Assembly: GCA_902780915.1 (NCBI GenBank)
Contig: CACZHK010000013.1
Span: 1 to 41,893 of the forward strand
Length of the DNA stretch: 41,893 nt
Direction of reading: 5' to 3'
DNA from: Pseudoselenomonas ruminantium
GTDB lineage: Bacteria; Bacillota; Negativicutes; Selenomonadales; Selenomonadaceae
Part shown: positions 6,828 through 16,451 of the stretch, piece by piece
Layout of the letters: each line of letters begins with the position of its first letter
How positions within the stretch are numbered: position 1 is the stretch's first letter
Notes under the pieces: generated by a model
Seen by the model: only the letters and a program-made list of their open reading frames with translations
The model's database searches: none
Told to the model about the DNA's origin: nothing
Made by a program: the position numbers and the translations under genes

Positions 6828-8153
6828 TCAGTATTTCTCGACCTTGTCTTTTTCCACACGGGCATAGACCAGCGGCTCCACAGCAGGCTTCTCGCTGCCG
6901 ATGACCACGGCCTCACGATACATGCGCTCAGCTTCCTTCAGGGACTCCTGCTTGGAAGTGTAGAGGGTCACCAGGCTCTCGCCCTTCTTCACCTCGTCGC
7001 CGGGCTTCTTGTGGATGATGAGGCCGGCGGAGAAGTCGATATCGCTTTCCTTGGTCTCGCGGCCTGCGCCCAATACCACAGAGGTAACGCCCACTTCCTC
7101 GGCATTCATCCTGGTGATGAAGCCGTCCTTGTCTGCCAGCACTTCCTGAGTGTAGGGAGCCTGGGCAAACTTCGTGTAGTCGCGGAGCACGCTGTCATCG
7201 CCGCCCTGCTCCTTCACCATGGTGCAGAAGGCCTCGAAGGCACTGCCGTCTGCAATGACCTTCTCAGCGGCCTTGCGGCACTCCTCCAGATCGTCGTGTA
7301 CGCCGATGAGATAGAGCATGTTGGCTGCCAGCTGCAGGCAGACTTCCGTGAGATCCTTGGGGCCCTTGCCCTTCAGCACATCCATGGACTCCATGACTTC
7401 CAGGCTGTTGCCGATGCCATAGCCCAGGGGCGTATCCATATCGGTGATGAGCGCCACGGTACGGCGACCTGCGCCCTCGCCGATAGCCACCATGGTCTGA
7501 GCCAGCTTGATGGAATCATCCAGGGTCTTCATGAAGGCGCCGCTGCCGGTCTTCACATCCAGCAGGATGCAGTCAGAGCCTGCGGCCAGCTTCTTGCTCA
7601 TGATGGAGGAAGCAATGAGGGGAATGCTGTCCACGGTAGCAGTGACATCACGGAGAGCATAGAGCTTCTTGTCAGCAGGAGCCAGGTTGCCGGACTGGCC
7701 GATCAGACTCATGCCGCATTTATTGACGGTATCGAAGAATTCCTTGCGGTCAAGGGTGGTGCGGTAGCCCGGGATGGCTTCCAGCTTGTCCACGGTGCCG
7801 CCGGTGTGGCCCAGGCCGCGTCCGCTCATCTTGGCCACCTTGCCGCCGCAGGCAGCTACGATAGGAGATACCACCAGAGTGGTCTTATCGCCCACGCCGC
7901 CGGTGGAGTGCTTGTCCACCTTCAGCCCCTCGATAGCGGAAAGGTCGATCATGTCCCCGGACTTGGCCATGTTCATGGTGAGCTCGGTGATTTCCTCATC
8001 ATTCATGCCCTTGAACCAGATGGCCATCAGCATGGAAGACATCTGATAGTCGGGAATCTCACCCTTCACATAGCCTTCCACCATAAATTTTATTTCTTCA
8101 TTAGTCAGTGCTTCGCCGTGCTTCTTCTTGGTAATCAGGTCATACATTCTCAT
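6828..8153 (-). CDS. pdp: Pyrimidine-nucleoside phosphorylase
   Basis: About 441 residues of the thymidine/pyrimidine nucleoside phosphorylase family. It cleaves uridine, thymidine and deoxyuridine with phosphate into base and (deoxy)ribose-1-phosphate. Diagnostic segments are DKHSTGGVGDKTTLV (phosphate site) and MSGRGLGHTGGTVDKLE. The start at 8153 gives MRMYDLITKK, matching the family N-terminus (Bacillus Pdp also begins MRM), with GGGAGA about 9 bases upstream. An in-frame start at 8228 would add a 25-residue Cys-rich extension not expected in the family. The product (deoxy)ribose-1-phosphate is the substrate of the adjacent DeoB. Confidence 0.95.
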   Translation of the reverse strand: MRMYDLITKKKHGEALTNEEIKFMVEGYVKGEIPDYQMSSMLMAIWFKGMNDEEITELTMNMAKSGDMIDLSAIEGLKVDKHSTGGVGDKTTLVVSPIVAACGGKVAKMSGRGLGHTGGTVDKLEAIPGYRTTLDRKEFFDTVNKCGMSLIGQSGNLAPADKKLYALRDVTATVDSIPLIASSIMSKKLAAGSDCILLDVKTGSGAFMKTLDDSIKLAQTMVAIGEGAGRRTVALITDMDTPLGYGIGNSLEVMESMDVLKGKGPKDLTEVCLQLAANMLYLIGVHDDLEECRKAAEKVIADGSAFEAFCTMVKEQGGDDSVLRDYTKFAQAPYTQEVLADKDGFITRMNAEEVGVTSVVLGAGRETKESDIDFSAGLIIHKKPGDEVKKGESLVTLYTSKQESLKEAERMYREAVVIGSEKPAVEPLVYARVEKDKVEKY

Positions 8154-8290
8154 GGAAATCTCTCCCTTGATAAACAATCGCATAAAGCTTGCTAAGGCAT
8201 TCAGGTCACAGGCACAGCAACGCTTCACTTGAGATTTTTCCTGCGAAAAAATTTCACACGTTCCGCTTATGCTATGCCTGCGCCCTTCAC

Positions 8291-9469
8291 TTACTTCTCA
8301 ATCCTGGCCAGAATGCTCTCGCCCTTGGTCTTCAGGTCTGCTCCGAACATCTCGGAGATGGTGGCGCCGATCATGGCGAAGGTGGGATAGGTGCCCAGGT
8401 TCACACCGGCCTTGATGTGCTGGCCATAGATCAGCAGAGGCACATACTCACGGGTATGGTCGGTGCCGGGGGCACCGGGGTCGCAGCCGTGGTCAGCAGT
8501 GATCATGAGCACATCGTCCTCGCGCATCTTGGCCATGAACTCGCCCAGCTGCTTATCGAAGACCGTGGCAGCCTCGGCGTAGCCGTCAATGTCACGGCGG
8601 TGGCCGTAAGCCATGTCAAAGTCCACCAGATTCACAAAGCACAGGCCCTCGAAGTCCTCGTCCATGACCTTCAGTGTCTTTTCCATGCCGTCCACATTGT
8701 CCTTGTTGATGCCCAGGGAACGACTGATGCTGCGGCCGGCGAAGATATCGGAAATCTTGCCCACACCGATGGTCTCAAGGCCCTTGCGCTGCAGGGCATC
8801 CATCATAGTGTCCCCGGTGGGATCCAGGGAGAAGTCATGGCGGCGGGAGGTGCGCTGGTAGTTGGGGAACTCACCTACATAGGGGCGGGCGATGACCCTG
8901 CCCACGCCGTGCTCACCCTGCAGGATCTCGCGGGCAGTCTTGCAGTAGTCATAGAGCTTCTCGACAGGCACATCAGCCTCGTTGGCGGCAATCTGGAACA
9001 CGCTGTCAGCGGAGGTGTAGACTATGAGACCGCCGGTCTTTTCCTGCTCCTGGCCGTAATCGTGGATAACAGCCGTACCGGAGTAGGGCTTGTTGCAGAG
9101 GATCTTCTTGCCGAAGGCCTGCTCCAGCTTTTCAATCAAATCAGCGGGAAAGCCCTCGGGATAGGTGGGCATGGGACGCTCGGACACGATGCCGGCGATC
9201 TCCCAATGGCCCGTGGTGGTATCCTTGCCCCTGGAAAGCTCCCGGAGCCTTGCAAAGCTGCCGACAGGATTTTCTACCGGCTTGCCGCAGCCCACCCCGT
9301 CAATATTGAAGAGGCCCAGCTTTTCCATATTGGGCGTAGCATACTTGGGAGATGCCACGATGGAAGCCAGGGTGTTGCACTTCCCGTCCCCGAACTCAGC
9401 GGCGTCAGGTTCCTGGCCGATGCCGTAGCTGTCCAGCACGATGATAAAAGCACGTTTGAACTTGCTCAT
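8291..9469 (-). CDS. deoB: Phosphopentomutase
   Basis: A 392-residue alkaline phosphatase superfamily enzyme that interconverts (deoxy)ribose-1-phosphate and -5-phosphate. It shows the N-terminal metal site VLDSYGIGQEPDA, the activating Thr segment KDTTTGHWE around residue 85, and the C-terminal metal ligands ITADHGCDPGAPGTDHTRE. The ATG at 9469 (MSKFKRAFII) follows a perfect AAGGAGG by 9 bases and is preferred over an in-frame start 21 bases upstream. It sits between deoC and pdp. The 137-base gap to pdp holds no gene I recognise. Confidence 0.97.
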   Translation of the reverse strand: MSKFKRAFIIVLDSYGIGQEPDAAEFGDGKCNTLASIVASPKYATPNMEKLGLFNIDGVGCGKPVENPVGSFARLRELSRGKDTTTGHWEIAGIVSERPMPTYPEGFPADLIEKLEQAFGKKILCNKPYSGTAVIHDYGQEQEKTGGLIVYTSADSVFQIAANEADVPVEKLYDYCKTAREILQGEHGVGRVIARPYVGEFPNYQRTSRRHDFSLDPTGDTMMDALQRKGLETIGVGKISDIFAGRSISRSLGINKDNVDGMEKTLKVMDEDFEGLCFVNLVDFDMAYGHRRDIDGYAEAATVFDKQLGEFMAKMREDDVLMITADHGCDPGAPGTDHTREYVPLLIYGQHIKAGVNLGTYPTFAMIGATISEMFGADLKTKGESILARIEK

Positions 9470-9496
9470 TTCTATATACCTCCTTGCCACAGAGAA

Positions 9497-10150
9497 TCAA
9501 ACTTCGTCCTTCAGCACCTTCACAGCGGCGCTGGCGCCCAGGCGGGTGCAGCCGGCCTCAATGAAGGCTTCCATTTCCTCACGGGTATGGATGCCACCAG
9601 CGGCCTTCATCTGCACGCCCTCGCCGATATGCTCCTTGAAGAGCTTGATATCCTCGATGGTAGCGCCTGCGGAGCCAAAGCCCGTGGAAGTCTTGATGAA
9701 GTCCGCACCGCCCTCGGTGACGCACTTGCAGGCGGCAATCTTTTCCTCTTCCGTCAGGAAGCAGGTCTCCACGATGACCTTCAGCACCCGCTGGCCGCAG
9801 AGCTGCTTGAGGGCCTTGATTTCCCCGGTCACGTAGTCAGTGTTGCCTTCCTTCAAAGCGCCGATATTGATGACCATGTCGATTTCCTCGGCACCATCAG
9901 CCAGAGCCTGGGCGGTCTCAGCGATCTTCGCCGCCGTGCTGCAGTTGCCGTTGGGGAAGCCCACCACCGTGGCAGCCTTCACACTCTCCCCATAGGTTTC
10001 CTTGATGCGGGCGATGAAGCAGGAGGGCACCATCACCGTGGCAGTGTGATAAGTCTTTGCTTCCTCACAAATCCTTTTGATTTCCTCCCAGGTTGCTGTC
10101 TGCTTCAGCAACGTATGATCTACTTTGGCTAAAATTTCCTTTGCTTCCAT
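9497..10150 (-). CDS. deoC: Deoxyribose-phosphate aldolase
   Basis: A 217-residue class I aldolase that splits 2-deoxyribose-5-phosphate into glyceraldehyde-3-phosphate and acetaldehyde. Family segments include the N-terminal KVDHTLLKQTAT, the lysine region LKVIVETCFL and the Schiff-base lysine in ADFIKTSTGF. AAGGAGG lies 7 bases before the ATG. It is the first gene of the deoC-deoB-pdp-cdd-nupC unit and completes deoxynucleoside use as a carbon source. No DeoR- or CytR-type regulator gene is in the window. Confidence 0.97.
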   Translation of the reverse strand: MEAKEILAKVDHTLLKQTATWEEIKRICEEAKTYHTATVMVPSCFIARIKETYGESVKAATVVGFPNGNCSTAAKIAETAQALADGAEEIDMVINIGALKEGNTDYVTGEIKALKQLCGQRVLKVIVETCFLTEEEKIAACKCVTEGGADFIKTSTGFGSAGATIEDIKLFKEHIGEGVQMKAAGGIHTREEMEAFIEAGCTRLGASAAVKVLKDEV

Positions 10151-10224
10151 CTTGCGGCCTCCTTGAAAACTACGCTTTGTTTCTTTGTTAGTCTTATTGT
10201 ATCTGTTTTTCTCCCATATAAAAA

Positions 10225-10246
10225 GGACACATGTCTGAATGTGTCC
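10225..10246 (-). terminator. Terminator after the GNAT gene, possibly also an operator
   Basis: GGACACA and TGTGTCC are perfect arms around 8 bases, followed on the minus strand by TTTTTA. It lies between the GNAT gene and deoC, so it most simply ends the former. Its place upstream of deoC means a dual role as a binding site cannot be excluded. Confidence 0.6.
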
Positions 10247-10281
10247 AAAATGTATAATTTATTTATTTTCACATAATTATC

Positions 10282-10857
10282 TCAAAGTTCTAAATTAGCT
10301 GTCAGTCGTGCCTCATACTCCCTGTCCAATAGCCCCAGTATCACCAGATTCTCATAGACCCCATTCGTGATGATAGTTTCCCGGATCAGCCCTTCCCTCA
10401 CCATGCCCTCGCTCTCATAGAGATGCAAAGCCCTGGCGTTGTAATCCTTGCAGTCCAGCCAGGCACGATGGAAGCCAAGCTGGCGGAAGGTCAGCGCCTT
10501 GATGAGCCTCATGGCCTCATGGCCGTAGCCCTGCCCCTTCTCCCCGATGATGAAGTGCGTCCACTCTGCTTCCTTGGCCTCCGTGAGCAGGCCGTTCATG
10601 AGAATATAGCCCACAGGCGTGCCATCGTGCTTCTCCACGATGATATCCAGGGAAGCCTTGCCCTCAGTGATGATCTTATGATGGAAGTCCTCCTCAAAAG
10701 GCACGATGAACTGCAAATTCTCCGGCTCGAATTCCAATTCCATGATGTAAGGCAGGTCCCTCTCCCCTGCTCGCCTGAGGCGCAGTCGCGGCCCCTCTGC
10801 CAGAATGCCCTGTATCTTTTCCTCGGGAAAGCTGTATGCAAATTTCTCCAATTCCAT
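10282..10857 (-). CDS. GNAT family N-acetyltransferase (RimJ/RimL-like)
   Basis: A 191-residue acetyltransferase. The acetyl-CoA binding segment is seen as IIGEKGQGYGHEAMRLI (Q/R-x-x-G-x-G/A type), followed by FHRAWLDCKDYNARALHLYESEGM, typical of the RimJ/RimL-like subgroup in which Asn and Tyr line the active site. The substrate (ribosomal protein N-terminus, amino acid or drug) cannot be deduced. The gene stands alone, divergent from mscS and followed by a terminator. Confidence 0.85.
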   Translation of the reverse strand: MELEKFAYSFPEEKIQGILAEGPRLRLRRAGERDLPYIMELEFEPENLQFIVPFEEDFHHKIITEGKASLDIIVEKHDGTPVGYILMNGLLTEAKEAEWTHFIIGEKGQGYGHEAMRLIKALTFRQLGFHRAWLDCKDYNARALHLYESEGMVREGLIRETIITNGVYENLVILGLLDREYEARLTANLEL

Positions 10858-10909
10858 GCACCCTCATTAAAAATATCCAACATTTAATGTAATCAATTTC
10901 TGCATATAG

Positions 10910-10915
10910 TATAAT
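10910..10915 (+). promoter_or_regulatory. Likely -10 box for mscS
   Basis: A perfect TATAAT lies about 39 bases before the mscS start in the AT-rich divergent spacer. No good -35 is seen 16-18 bases upstream. Confidence 0.4.
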
Positions 10916-10953
10916 AGCAGTATTATGCTATTGCAACAAGAGGAGGATTATAC

Positions 10954-12015
10954 ATGCTCGAATTCTTAGGTATTTCCAGCTGGAGTGAAACAGGCGGGCT
11001 TTTGATGCCCCTGCTCCCTCCGGCATTGGTGCTGCTGTCAGCCCTTTTCATCGGCATCACCCTCAACAAACTCCTGACCCGCCGCCTCAATCAGCATATA
11101 CAAGCTGAGGAAGGCACCTGGAGCTATCTGTTCCTCAACGCCCTCAAGGGCGTGCCCATTTCCCTCTGCCTGATCATAGGCCTCTACTGGAGCATCAGCC
11201 TCATTGACTTCATCCAGTCCTTTGTGAAGCTCTTCTCCTATATTCTCTTCACAGTCATCGTCCTCTCCATCACCCGGGTCATTGCCCGCACGGTGTCCGG
11301 CTTCGTGGATATGCAGGTAGCCAAGTCCAAGGACTTGCCCAAGACTACCCTGCTGAACGCCATCGTCAATGTCATCATCTACGCCATGGGCGTGCTGGTA
11401 ATCCTGCAATACTACGGCATCTCCATCGCCCCCATCCTCACTGCCCTGGGCGTCGGTGGTATGGCCGTGGCCCTGGCCCTGCAGGAGACGCTGGCCAACA
11501 TCTTCTCCGGCCTGCACCTCATCATCTCCAAGCAGCTGCGCCTGGGGGATTATATCAAGCTCAGCACCAACGAAGAAGGACGCGTCACGGACATCACCTG
11601 GCGCTTCACCACCATCGCTCCCGTGGGTGACGGCAATATGGTAGTCATCCCCAATCAGAAGATAGCTTCTGCCATCATCACCAACTACAGCCTGCCCCGC
11701 AAGGACATCATCATCAAGATTCCCATTGGGGTGGCCTATGGCAGCGACCTTGATAAGGTAGAGGAGGTCACGCTGGACGTGGCTACCAAAGTCATGGAAG
11801 AAGTGGACAGAGAGCTGGACATCCCCCCCACAGTGCGATTCCACACCTTCGGCGAATCCAGCATCGACTTCAATGTCATCATGCACAGCAGCAACTTCGA
11901 CCATCAGTTCCTCCTGAAGCACGAATTCATCAAGGCACTTACAAAAAGATACCGCGAAGAGGGCATCGAGATTCCCTTCCCCATCAGGACCATCGTGCAA
12001 GATAAGAGCAAATAA
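10954..12015 (+). CDS. mscS: MscS-family small-conductance mechanosensitive channel
   Basis: A 353-residue inner-membrane protein with hydrophobic segments around residues 16-37, 66-85, 92-110 and 136-155, then the MscS pore helix region (ALGVGGMAVALALQETLANIFSGL), where Gly and Ala alternate as in TM3. The beta domain follows with LGDYIKL and VVIPNQKIAS, then the cytoplasmic vestibule. Such channels open under membrane tension to release solutes during osmotic downshock. AGAGGAGG precedes the ATG by about 9 bases. The gene is followed after 20 bases by sbcD and may be co-transcribed with it. Confidence 0.93.
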   Translation: MLEFLGISSWSETGGLLMPLLPPALVLLSALFIGITLNKLLTRRLNQHIQAEEGTWSYLFLNALKGVPISLCLIIGLYWSISLIDFIQSFVKLFSYILFTVIVLSITRVIARTVSGFVDMQVAKSKDLPKTTLLNAIVNVIIYAMGVLVILQYYGISIAPILTALGVGGMAVALALQETLANIFSGLHLIISKQLRLGDYIKLSTNEEGRVTDITWRFTTIAPVGDGNMVVIPNQKIASAIITNYSLPRKDIIIKIPIGVAYGSDLDKVEEVTLDVATKVMEEVDRELDIPPTVRFHTFGESSIDFNVIMHSSNFDHQFLLKHEFIKALTKRYREEGIEIPFPIRTIVQDKSK

Positions 12016-12035
12016 CAGCAAGGAGGGCATTGCCC

Positions 12036-13202
12036 ATGAAAATCTTCCATCTCTCTGACCTGCATATAGGGCTGAAGCTCATAAATCACGATCTGGGCCG
12101 TGACCAGGAACATGTTCTTGGGCAGGTCATAGCTGCGGCCAAGAGCAGACAGCCAGACGCACTGGTCATTGCCGGGGACATCTACGAAAAAGCTATCCCC
12201 TCTGCGGAAGCAGTGACCCTTTTTGACCATTTCATCACAGAACTGTCGCAGGCCCTGCCCCAAATGGAGATCATGCTGATATCCGGCAATCACGACAGCG
12301 CTCCCCGGGTGAATATGTTCCGCGACCTGCTCACCCATCATCATCTGCATATGATCGGCCTGCCGCCCATGGAGCCGGAAGAACACCTTGAGAAGGTCGT
12401 TCTCCACGATCAGCACGGGCCCGTCAACTTCTACTTGCTGCCCTTCGTGAAGCCCTCCATGGTGAAAGCCATCACCGGCACAGACGAAAATGGCAGCAGC
12501 CTCACCTATGATGCCGCCCTCCATGCCCTGATAGAGCGGGAGGACATAGACCAGGCGGAGCGCAATGTGCTGGTGAGCCACCAGTTCTACCTCTCCACAG
12601 GCAAAAAAGCCGAAGATGTTCCCAGGGCCGATTCGGAAAACGTCACCGTGGGCAATATCGACTCTGTGCGAGGAGATATCCTGGAGCTTTTCGACTACGC
12701 AGCCCTGGGCCATATCCACCAGCCCATGCAGCTGAACGGCAAAGAATGCTATCGCTACTGCGGCACGCCGCTTTCCTGCTCCGTCAGCGAAGCGGGGCAG
12801 AAAAAGGGCATCATCGAAGTGGAGCTGGGAGAAAAGGGCGATGTCAGGACTGCCGTAATTCCCCTGATCCCCCTTCATGCCGTGCGCAAGATAAAGGGCA
12901 CCCTGGCCGAAGTGCTATCTGCCGGCTCGGAAGATTACATCAGCGTCACCATCACCGATGAAAACGATCTGAACATGATTGATGCCAGAGACAGGCTGGA
13001 GGCTGCCTTCCCCAGCCTGCTTGAAATACGGCGTGAAACAGGCGGGACAGCAACAGAAAGGGCAGAAGTCACCGCCACAAAGCTGCGCACGCCCATGGAG
13101 CTGTGCAGGGAATTCCTGGGCAGCTGCACAGAAGAAGAAGAAAGCATCCTTGCCGATATCATCAATCAGGTTCAGTTCGAACAGCCGGAGGAACGCCCAT
13201 GA
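12036..13202 (+). CDS. sbcD: Exonuclease SbcD (Mre11-type nuclease subunit)
   Basis: A 388-residue calcineurin-like phosphoesterase with all expected motifs: SDLHIG near the N-terminus, GDIYE, SGNHD, and GHIHQP. With SbcC it forms the bacterial Mre11-Rad50 complex that cleaves hairpins and protein-blocked DNA ends. The ATG at 12036 (MKIFHLSD) is 9 bases after AGGAGG. A TTG six bases upstream is in frame but too close to that site. The stop overlaps the sbcC start by ATGA. Confidence 0.95.
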   Translation: MKIFHLSDLHIGLKLINHDLGRDQEHVLGQVIAAAKSRQPDALVIAGDIYEKAIPSAEAVTLFDHFITELSQALPQMEIMLISGNHDSAPRVNMFRDLLTHHHLHMIGLPPMEPEEHLEKVVLHDQHGPVNFYLLPFVKPSMVKAITGTDENGSSLTYDAALHALIEREDIDQAERNVLVSHQFYLSTGKKAEDVPRADSENVTVGNIDSVRGDILELFDYAALGHIHQPMQLNGKECYRYCGTPLSCSVSEAGQKKGIIEVELGEKGDVRTAVIPLIPLHAVRKIKGTLAEVLSAGSEDYISVTITDENDLNMIDARDRLEAAFPSLLEIRRETGGTATERAEVTATKLRTPMELCREFLGSCTEEEESILADIINQVQFEQPEERP

Positions 13203-16200
13203 AACCCATCAGACTCACCATGCAAGCCTTTGGTTCCTACGGGGAAAAGGCAGTCATTGACTTCACCGCCCCCAACCAGAAACTGTTCCTCATCACAGGG
13301 GACACCGGAGCAGGCAAGACTACTATTTTCGACGCTATGGTTTATGCTTTATATGACCAGGTCAGCAGTTCCAAAGCGGACAAAAAAGGCGGCCTGGATC
13401 TGCAGAGCCATTTCGCCAACCGATATGTCACCCCCTTCGTCGAATTTGAATTCAGCGAGCTCCATAACGGCCAGGAAGACACCTACACCATTTACAGGAG
13501 CCCCGAGCACTACAGCAAGAAAAACGCCACGACCACCAAAAAGAAAGTCCGTCTGGTCATGCCTGATGGCAAAGATTTCCCCAGCAACAACGCCAAAGAA
13601 ATCAATGCCAAAATCATGGAAATCCTGGGGCTCACCAAAGAACAGTTCATGCAGGTAGGCATGATAGCCCAGGGCGAATTCATGCAAATGCTCCGCTCCA
13701 AATCAGATGAGAAGAAAGCAATCTTCCGCAAGCTCTTTGGCACAGAATTATTTGAACGCATCATCGCAGAACTGAATGAGCGCAACAAATCTGCACAGCA
13801 GGAACTCAAAGAACTTCTGCTGGACTGCCAGAAGCGTGTGGACGATATCCGCCTGCCCAAGGACCTGCCTGAAGGCAACCCTCTCCCTGCCCTGAAGGCC
13901 AAACTGGCAGACAAAAAAGAAAAGCCCAATATTGCAGATCTGGAGGATCTTGCCAGGGAACTGAAACTCCTGACCGCTGAGCAGCAGAAACAGCTGGAGG
14001 AAATAAACGCAGCCTGCAAAGCCACTGCCAGCCAGCGTGATGAAATCAATGCCCTGGCAGCCAAAGCCCAGGAGCTTGCCAAAGCCTATGGCCAGCTGGA
14101 CAAAGTGCTGGCACAGGAAAAGGACTGCCAGGGACAGCAGGCGCAGCAGGAAAAAAACAGCCAGCTCGCCCAAGGCATCATGGCCGCCTATGAAATCAAA
14201 GCCAGCCATGATCGTCTGGCCGATAAAGAAAAGCTCATCCGAGACACTCAAAAGCAGCAAGCTGACCAGGAAACGCAGCGGCCAGAACTGAAAAAGGCAG
14301 CGGCTGCCGCCCTGAATGCAGAAAAAGCTGCCCATGAAAAAGACAAAGCGGCTCTTTCTGCTCTCACCGCCACCAAAACCAGAGTAGAGAGCGCGCTGCA
14401 ATATTTTGCCGAGGCAGAAGCTGCTCAAAAAGAACTGGCTGCTGCCCGGAACAAGCTGGCTGCTGCACAGGAAAGCCACACCAGAGCCAGAGAAGCCCAG
14501 GCTGCCTATTCTGCCCAAGTAAATACCTGGCAAGAACAGGCCCAGGGCCTGGCTGCCGTAAAAGGTGAACAGGCTCAGTACAAGAGCAGGCAGGAAAAGG
14601 TGGAAGCCTGGGAAAAGAAGCGTCAGGAACTGCTGACCCTGAAAAGGAAGGCAACTGCCGCTGCCCAAAAGGCAAAAAAATGCCAGGAAAATTACCTGGC
14701 ACAAAAGGCGAACTATGAAGAGCAGCAGCAGATCTACACCAAAGCCCAGCAGCATTTCCTTGATGCCCAGGCCGGCATACTGGCACAGGAACTGAGACCC
14801 GGCCAGCCCTGCCCTGTCTGCGGTTCCCTGCAGCACCCCGCCCCCCATCTCATAGCCGAACAGGACAAGCCACTTGAGCGGAGTGAGCTGGAAGCCATGC
14901 GGGAAAATGTCCGCCAGCTGGAAAAAGCCCAGGCAGAAGCTGCCGCCACTGCCCAAGAAGCCAATACCAGCCTTGCCAATCTGGAGGAGCAGCTGAGGCA
15001 CCAGCAGGAAGAATTCTTCCAGGATCTGCAGCATAATGCCCATATGGAAATCCCGTCCAAAGATCCCCTCCCTGCCATCCAGCTCTCTTTGCAGAAATGG
15101 CAGAAACAGATTGAAGCCAAGCTTCGGGAACTTGCCGCCAAAAAGCAGGAGCTGGATACCATACAGAAAAATCTCTCCCAAAGTGGCGAAAAGGTGAAGC
15201 AGATGCAAGAGAACTGCGATTCTGCAGCCCTCCTCTTGCAAAAGGCCCAGGGCGAAGCTCAGGCCCTGCAGGAGAAAATCAAAACCTTGCAGGAACAGCA
15301 GGCCTATCCGGACAGCCAGGCCGCCCGGGCCGAGCTTGCCAAGGCAGAGCAGACCAGAGGCAAAGCCCAGCAGGAATTCGCCCAGGCTCAGGAGGATAGC
15401 AGGAAAGCCCAGTCACTCCACCAGCAGGCAGAGACCATCATCAAAGACTGCCAAAACAAGCTCCCCGGCCTCCAGGCTGAGAAAGCTGTTTTGGAGCAGG
15501 ATTATCAGGCCCTCTGCCAGGCGAAAGAACTTTCTCCTGCCGCCTGGCAGTCTCTGGCAGCGGGGTTCACGCTGGACGAAGCCAGAAAGATGCAGGCAGC
15601 CTATCAGAAATACAAGGAAGATGCCAAAGCTCTCCAGGGGCAGAAGGCCAGCCTCCAGGCCACCATTGGCCAGCAGCCACGCCCCGATCTGGAAAAGCTG
15701 ACTGCCCGGCAGCAGAAGATAGATGGCCTCTATCAGGAACAGCACGCCAGGCAGCAGCTTTTGCGGGATATGCTGCTTCCCAACGAAAATACCGCCCACT
15801 ACTTGGAAAAACATCTTGCCGCCCGTGCCAGCAAGCTTGGCACCGCCGCTGTCCTGGACAATCTTTACAAGCGCCTGTCCGGCAATCTCAGCGGCAAGCG
15901 CCTGGATATAGAAACCTTCGTACAGAGACATTATCTCTCTACCATTCTGAGAGCGGCCAACCTGCGTTTCAGAGAAATGTCTGCCGGACAGTTTGAATTG
16001 CGGCTCCTGCCCATGGAAGCCGCTGAAAAAGGCGTTCATGGCGCCAATAAAGGCCTGGCTCTCTCAGTCTACTCCACCATCACAGGCCAGGAACGGGACA
16101 TCAAGACCCTCTCCGGCGGCGAATCCTTCATGGCAGCTCTCTCCCTGGCCCTGGGTCTCTCCGACCAGATACAGGCGAGCACCTCCGCCATCAATCTGGA

Positions 16201-16402
16201 CATCATGTTCATAGACGAAGGCTTCGGCTCCCTGGACGACCATGCCCGGGATCAGTCCATCAGAGTGCTCAAGCGCCTCTCCGGCGGCAACAAACTCATA
16301 GGCATCATCAGCCATGTAACAGAACTGAAGCAGGAAATGGACAACCAGCTCATAGTCACTAAGGATGAACACGGCAGCCACGCCCAGTGGCAGATCAGCT
16401 GA
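13199..16402 (+). CDS. sbcC: Exonuclease SbcC (Rad50-type ATPase)
   Basis: A 1067-residue SMC-like ATPase. Walker A is ITGDTGAGKTTIFDAM near the N-terminus. Long Gln/Ala/Lys/Glu-rich coiled coils flank a central zinc hook CPVC around residue 537. The C-terminal head has the ABC signature TLSGGESFMAALSLALG and Walker B LDIMFIDEGFGSLD. It powers SbcD nuclease and bridges DNA ends. The ATG at 13199 overlaps the sbcD stop and gives MKPIRLTMQAFGSY, the standard family start. An upstream in-frame start inside sbcD gives an unrelated leader and is rejected. The coiled-coil part is unusually Gln- and Ala-rich. Confidence 0.96.
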   Translation: MKPIRLTMQAFGSYGEKAVIDFTAPNQKLFLITGDTGAGKTTIFDAMVYALYDQVSSSKADKKGGLDLQSHFANRYVTPFVEFEFSELHNGQEDTYTIYRSPEHYSKKNATTTKKKVRLVMPDGKDFPSNNAKEINAKIMEILGLTKEQFMQVGMIAQGEFMQMLRSKSDEKKAIFRKLFGTELFERIIAELNERNKSAQQELKELLLDCQKRVDDIRLPKDLPEGNPLPALKAKLADKKEKPNIADLEDLARELKLLTAEQQKQLEEINAACKATASQRDEINALAAKAQELAKAYGQLDKVLAQEKDCQGQQAQQEKNSQLAQGIMAAYEIKASHDRLADKEKLIRDTQKQQADQETQRPELKKAAAAALNAEKAAHEKDKAALSALTATKTRVESALQYFAEAEAAQKELAAARNKLAAAQESHTRAREAQAAYSAQVNTWQEQAQGLAAVKGEQAQYKSRQEKVEAWEKKRQELLTLKRKATAAAQKAKKCQENYLAQKANYEEQQQIYTKAQQHFLDAQAGILAQELRPGQPCPVCGSLQHPAPHLIAEQDKPLERSELEAMRENVRQLEKAQAEAAATAQEANTSLANLEEQLRHQQEEFFQDLQHNAHMEIPSKDPLPAIQLSLQKWQKQIEAKLRELAAKKQELDTIQKNLSQSGEKVKQMQENCDSAALLLQKAQGEAQALQEKIKTLQEQQAYPDSQAARAELAKAEQTRGKAQQEFAQAQEDSRKAQSLHQQAETIIKDCQNKLPGLQAEKAVLEQDYQALCQAKELSPAAWQSLAAGFTLDEARKMQAAYQKYKEDAKALQGQKASLQATIGQQPRPDLEKLTARQQKIDGLYQEQHARQQLLRDMLLPNENTAHYLEKHLAARASKLGTAAVLDNLYKRLSGNLSGKRLDIETFVQRHYLSTILRAANLRFREMSAGQFELRLLPMEAAEKGVHGANKGLALSVYSTITGQERDIKTLSGGESFMAALSLALGLSDQIQASTSAINLDIMFIDEGFGSLDDHARDQSIRVLKRLSGGNKLIGIISHVTELKQEMDNQLIVTKDEHGSHAQWQIS

Positions 16403-16408
16403 ATATCA

Positions 16409-16446
16409 AAACAGGGGACTGGCCATCGGCCAGTCCCCTGTTTTTC
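16409..16446. terminator. Bidirectional terminator between sbcC and ilvA
   Basis: AACAGGGGACTGGCC, ATC loop, GGCCAGTCCCCTGTT: a perfect 15-bp stem flanked by A-rich and TTTTT sequence, serving the convergent sbcC (+) and ilvA (-). Confidence 0.9.
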
Positions 16447-16451
16447 AGCAA

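Noticed and set aside
6809..6916. A 36-residue N-terminal extension of cytidine deaminase.
   Set aside because: It overlaps the end of pdp, and the family starts at MTDEELIAV, where a ribosome binding site is present.
8154..8228. A 25-residue Cys-rich extension of pyrimidine-nucleoside phosphorylase.
   Set aside because: The family begins MRM-x-D-I/L-I-x-K-K, and GGGAGA precedes that ATG. The extension has no clear ribosome binding site.
13103..13198. A longer N-terminus for SbcC starting inside sbcD.
   Set aside because: The extra 32 residues are an out-of-frame reading of sbcD. The ATG at 13199 overlaps the sbcD stop and gives the normal SbcC start.
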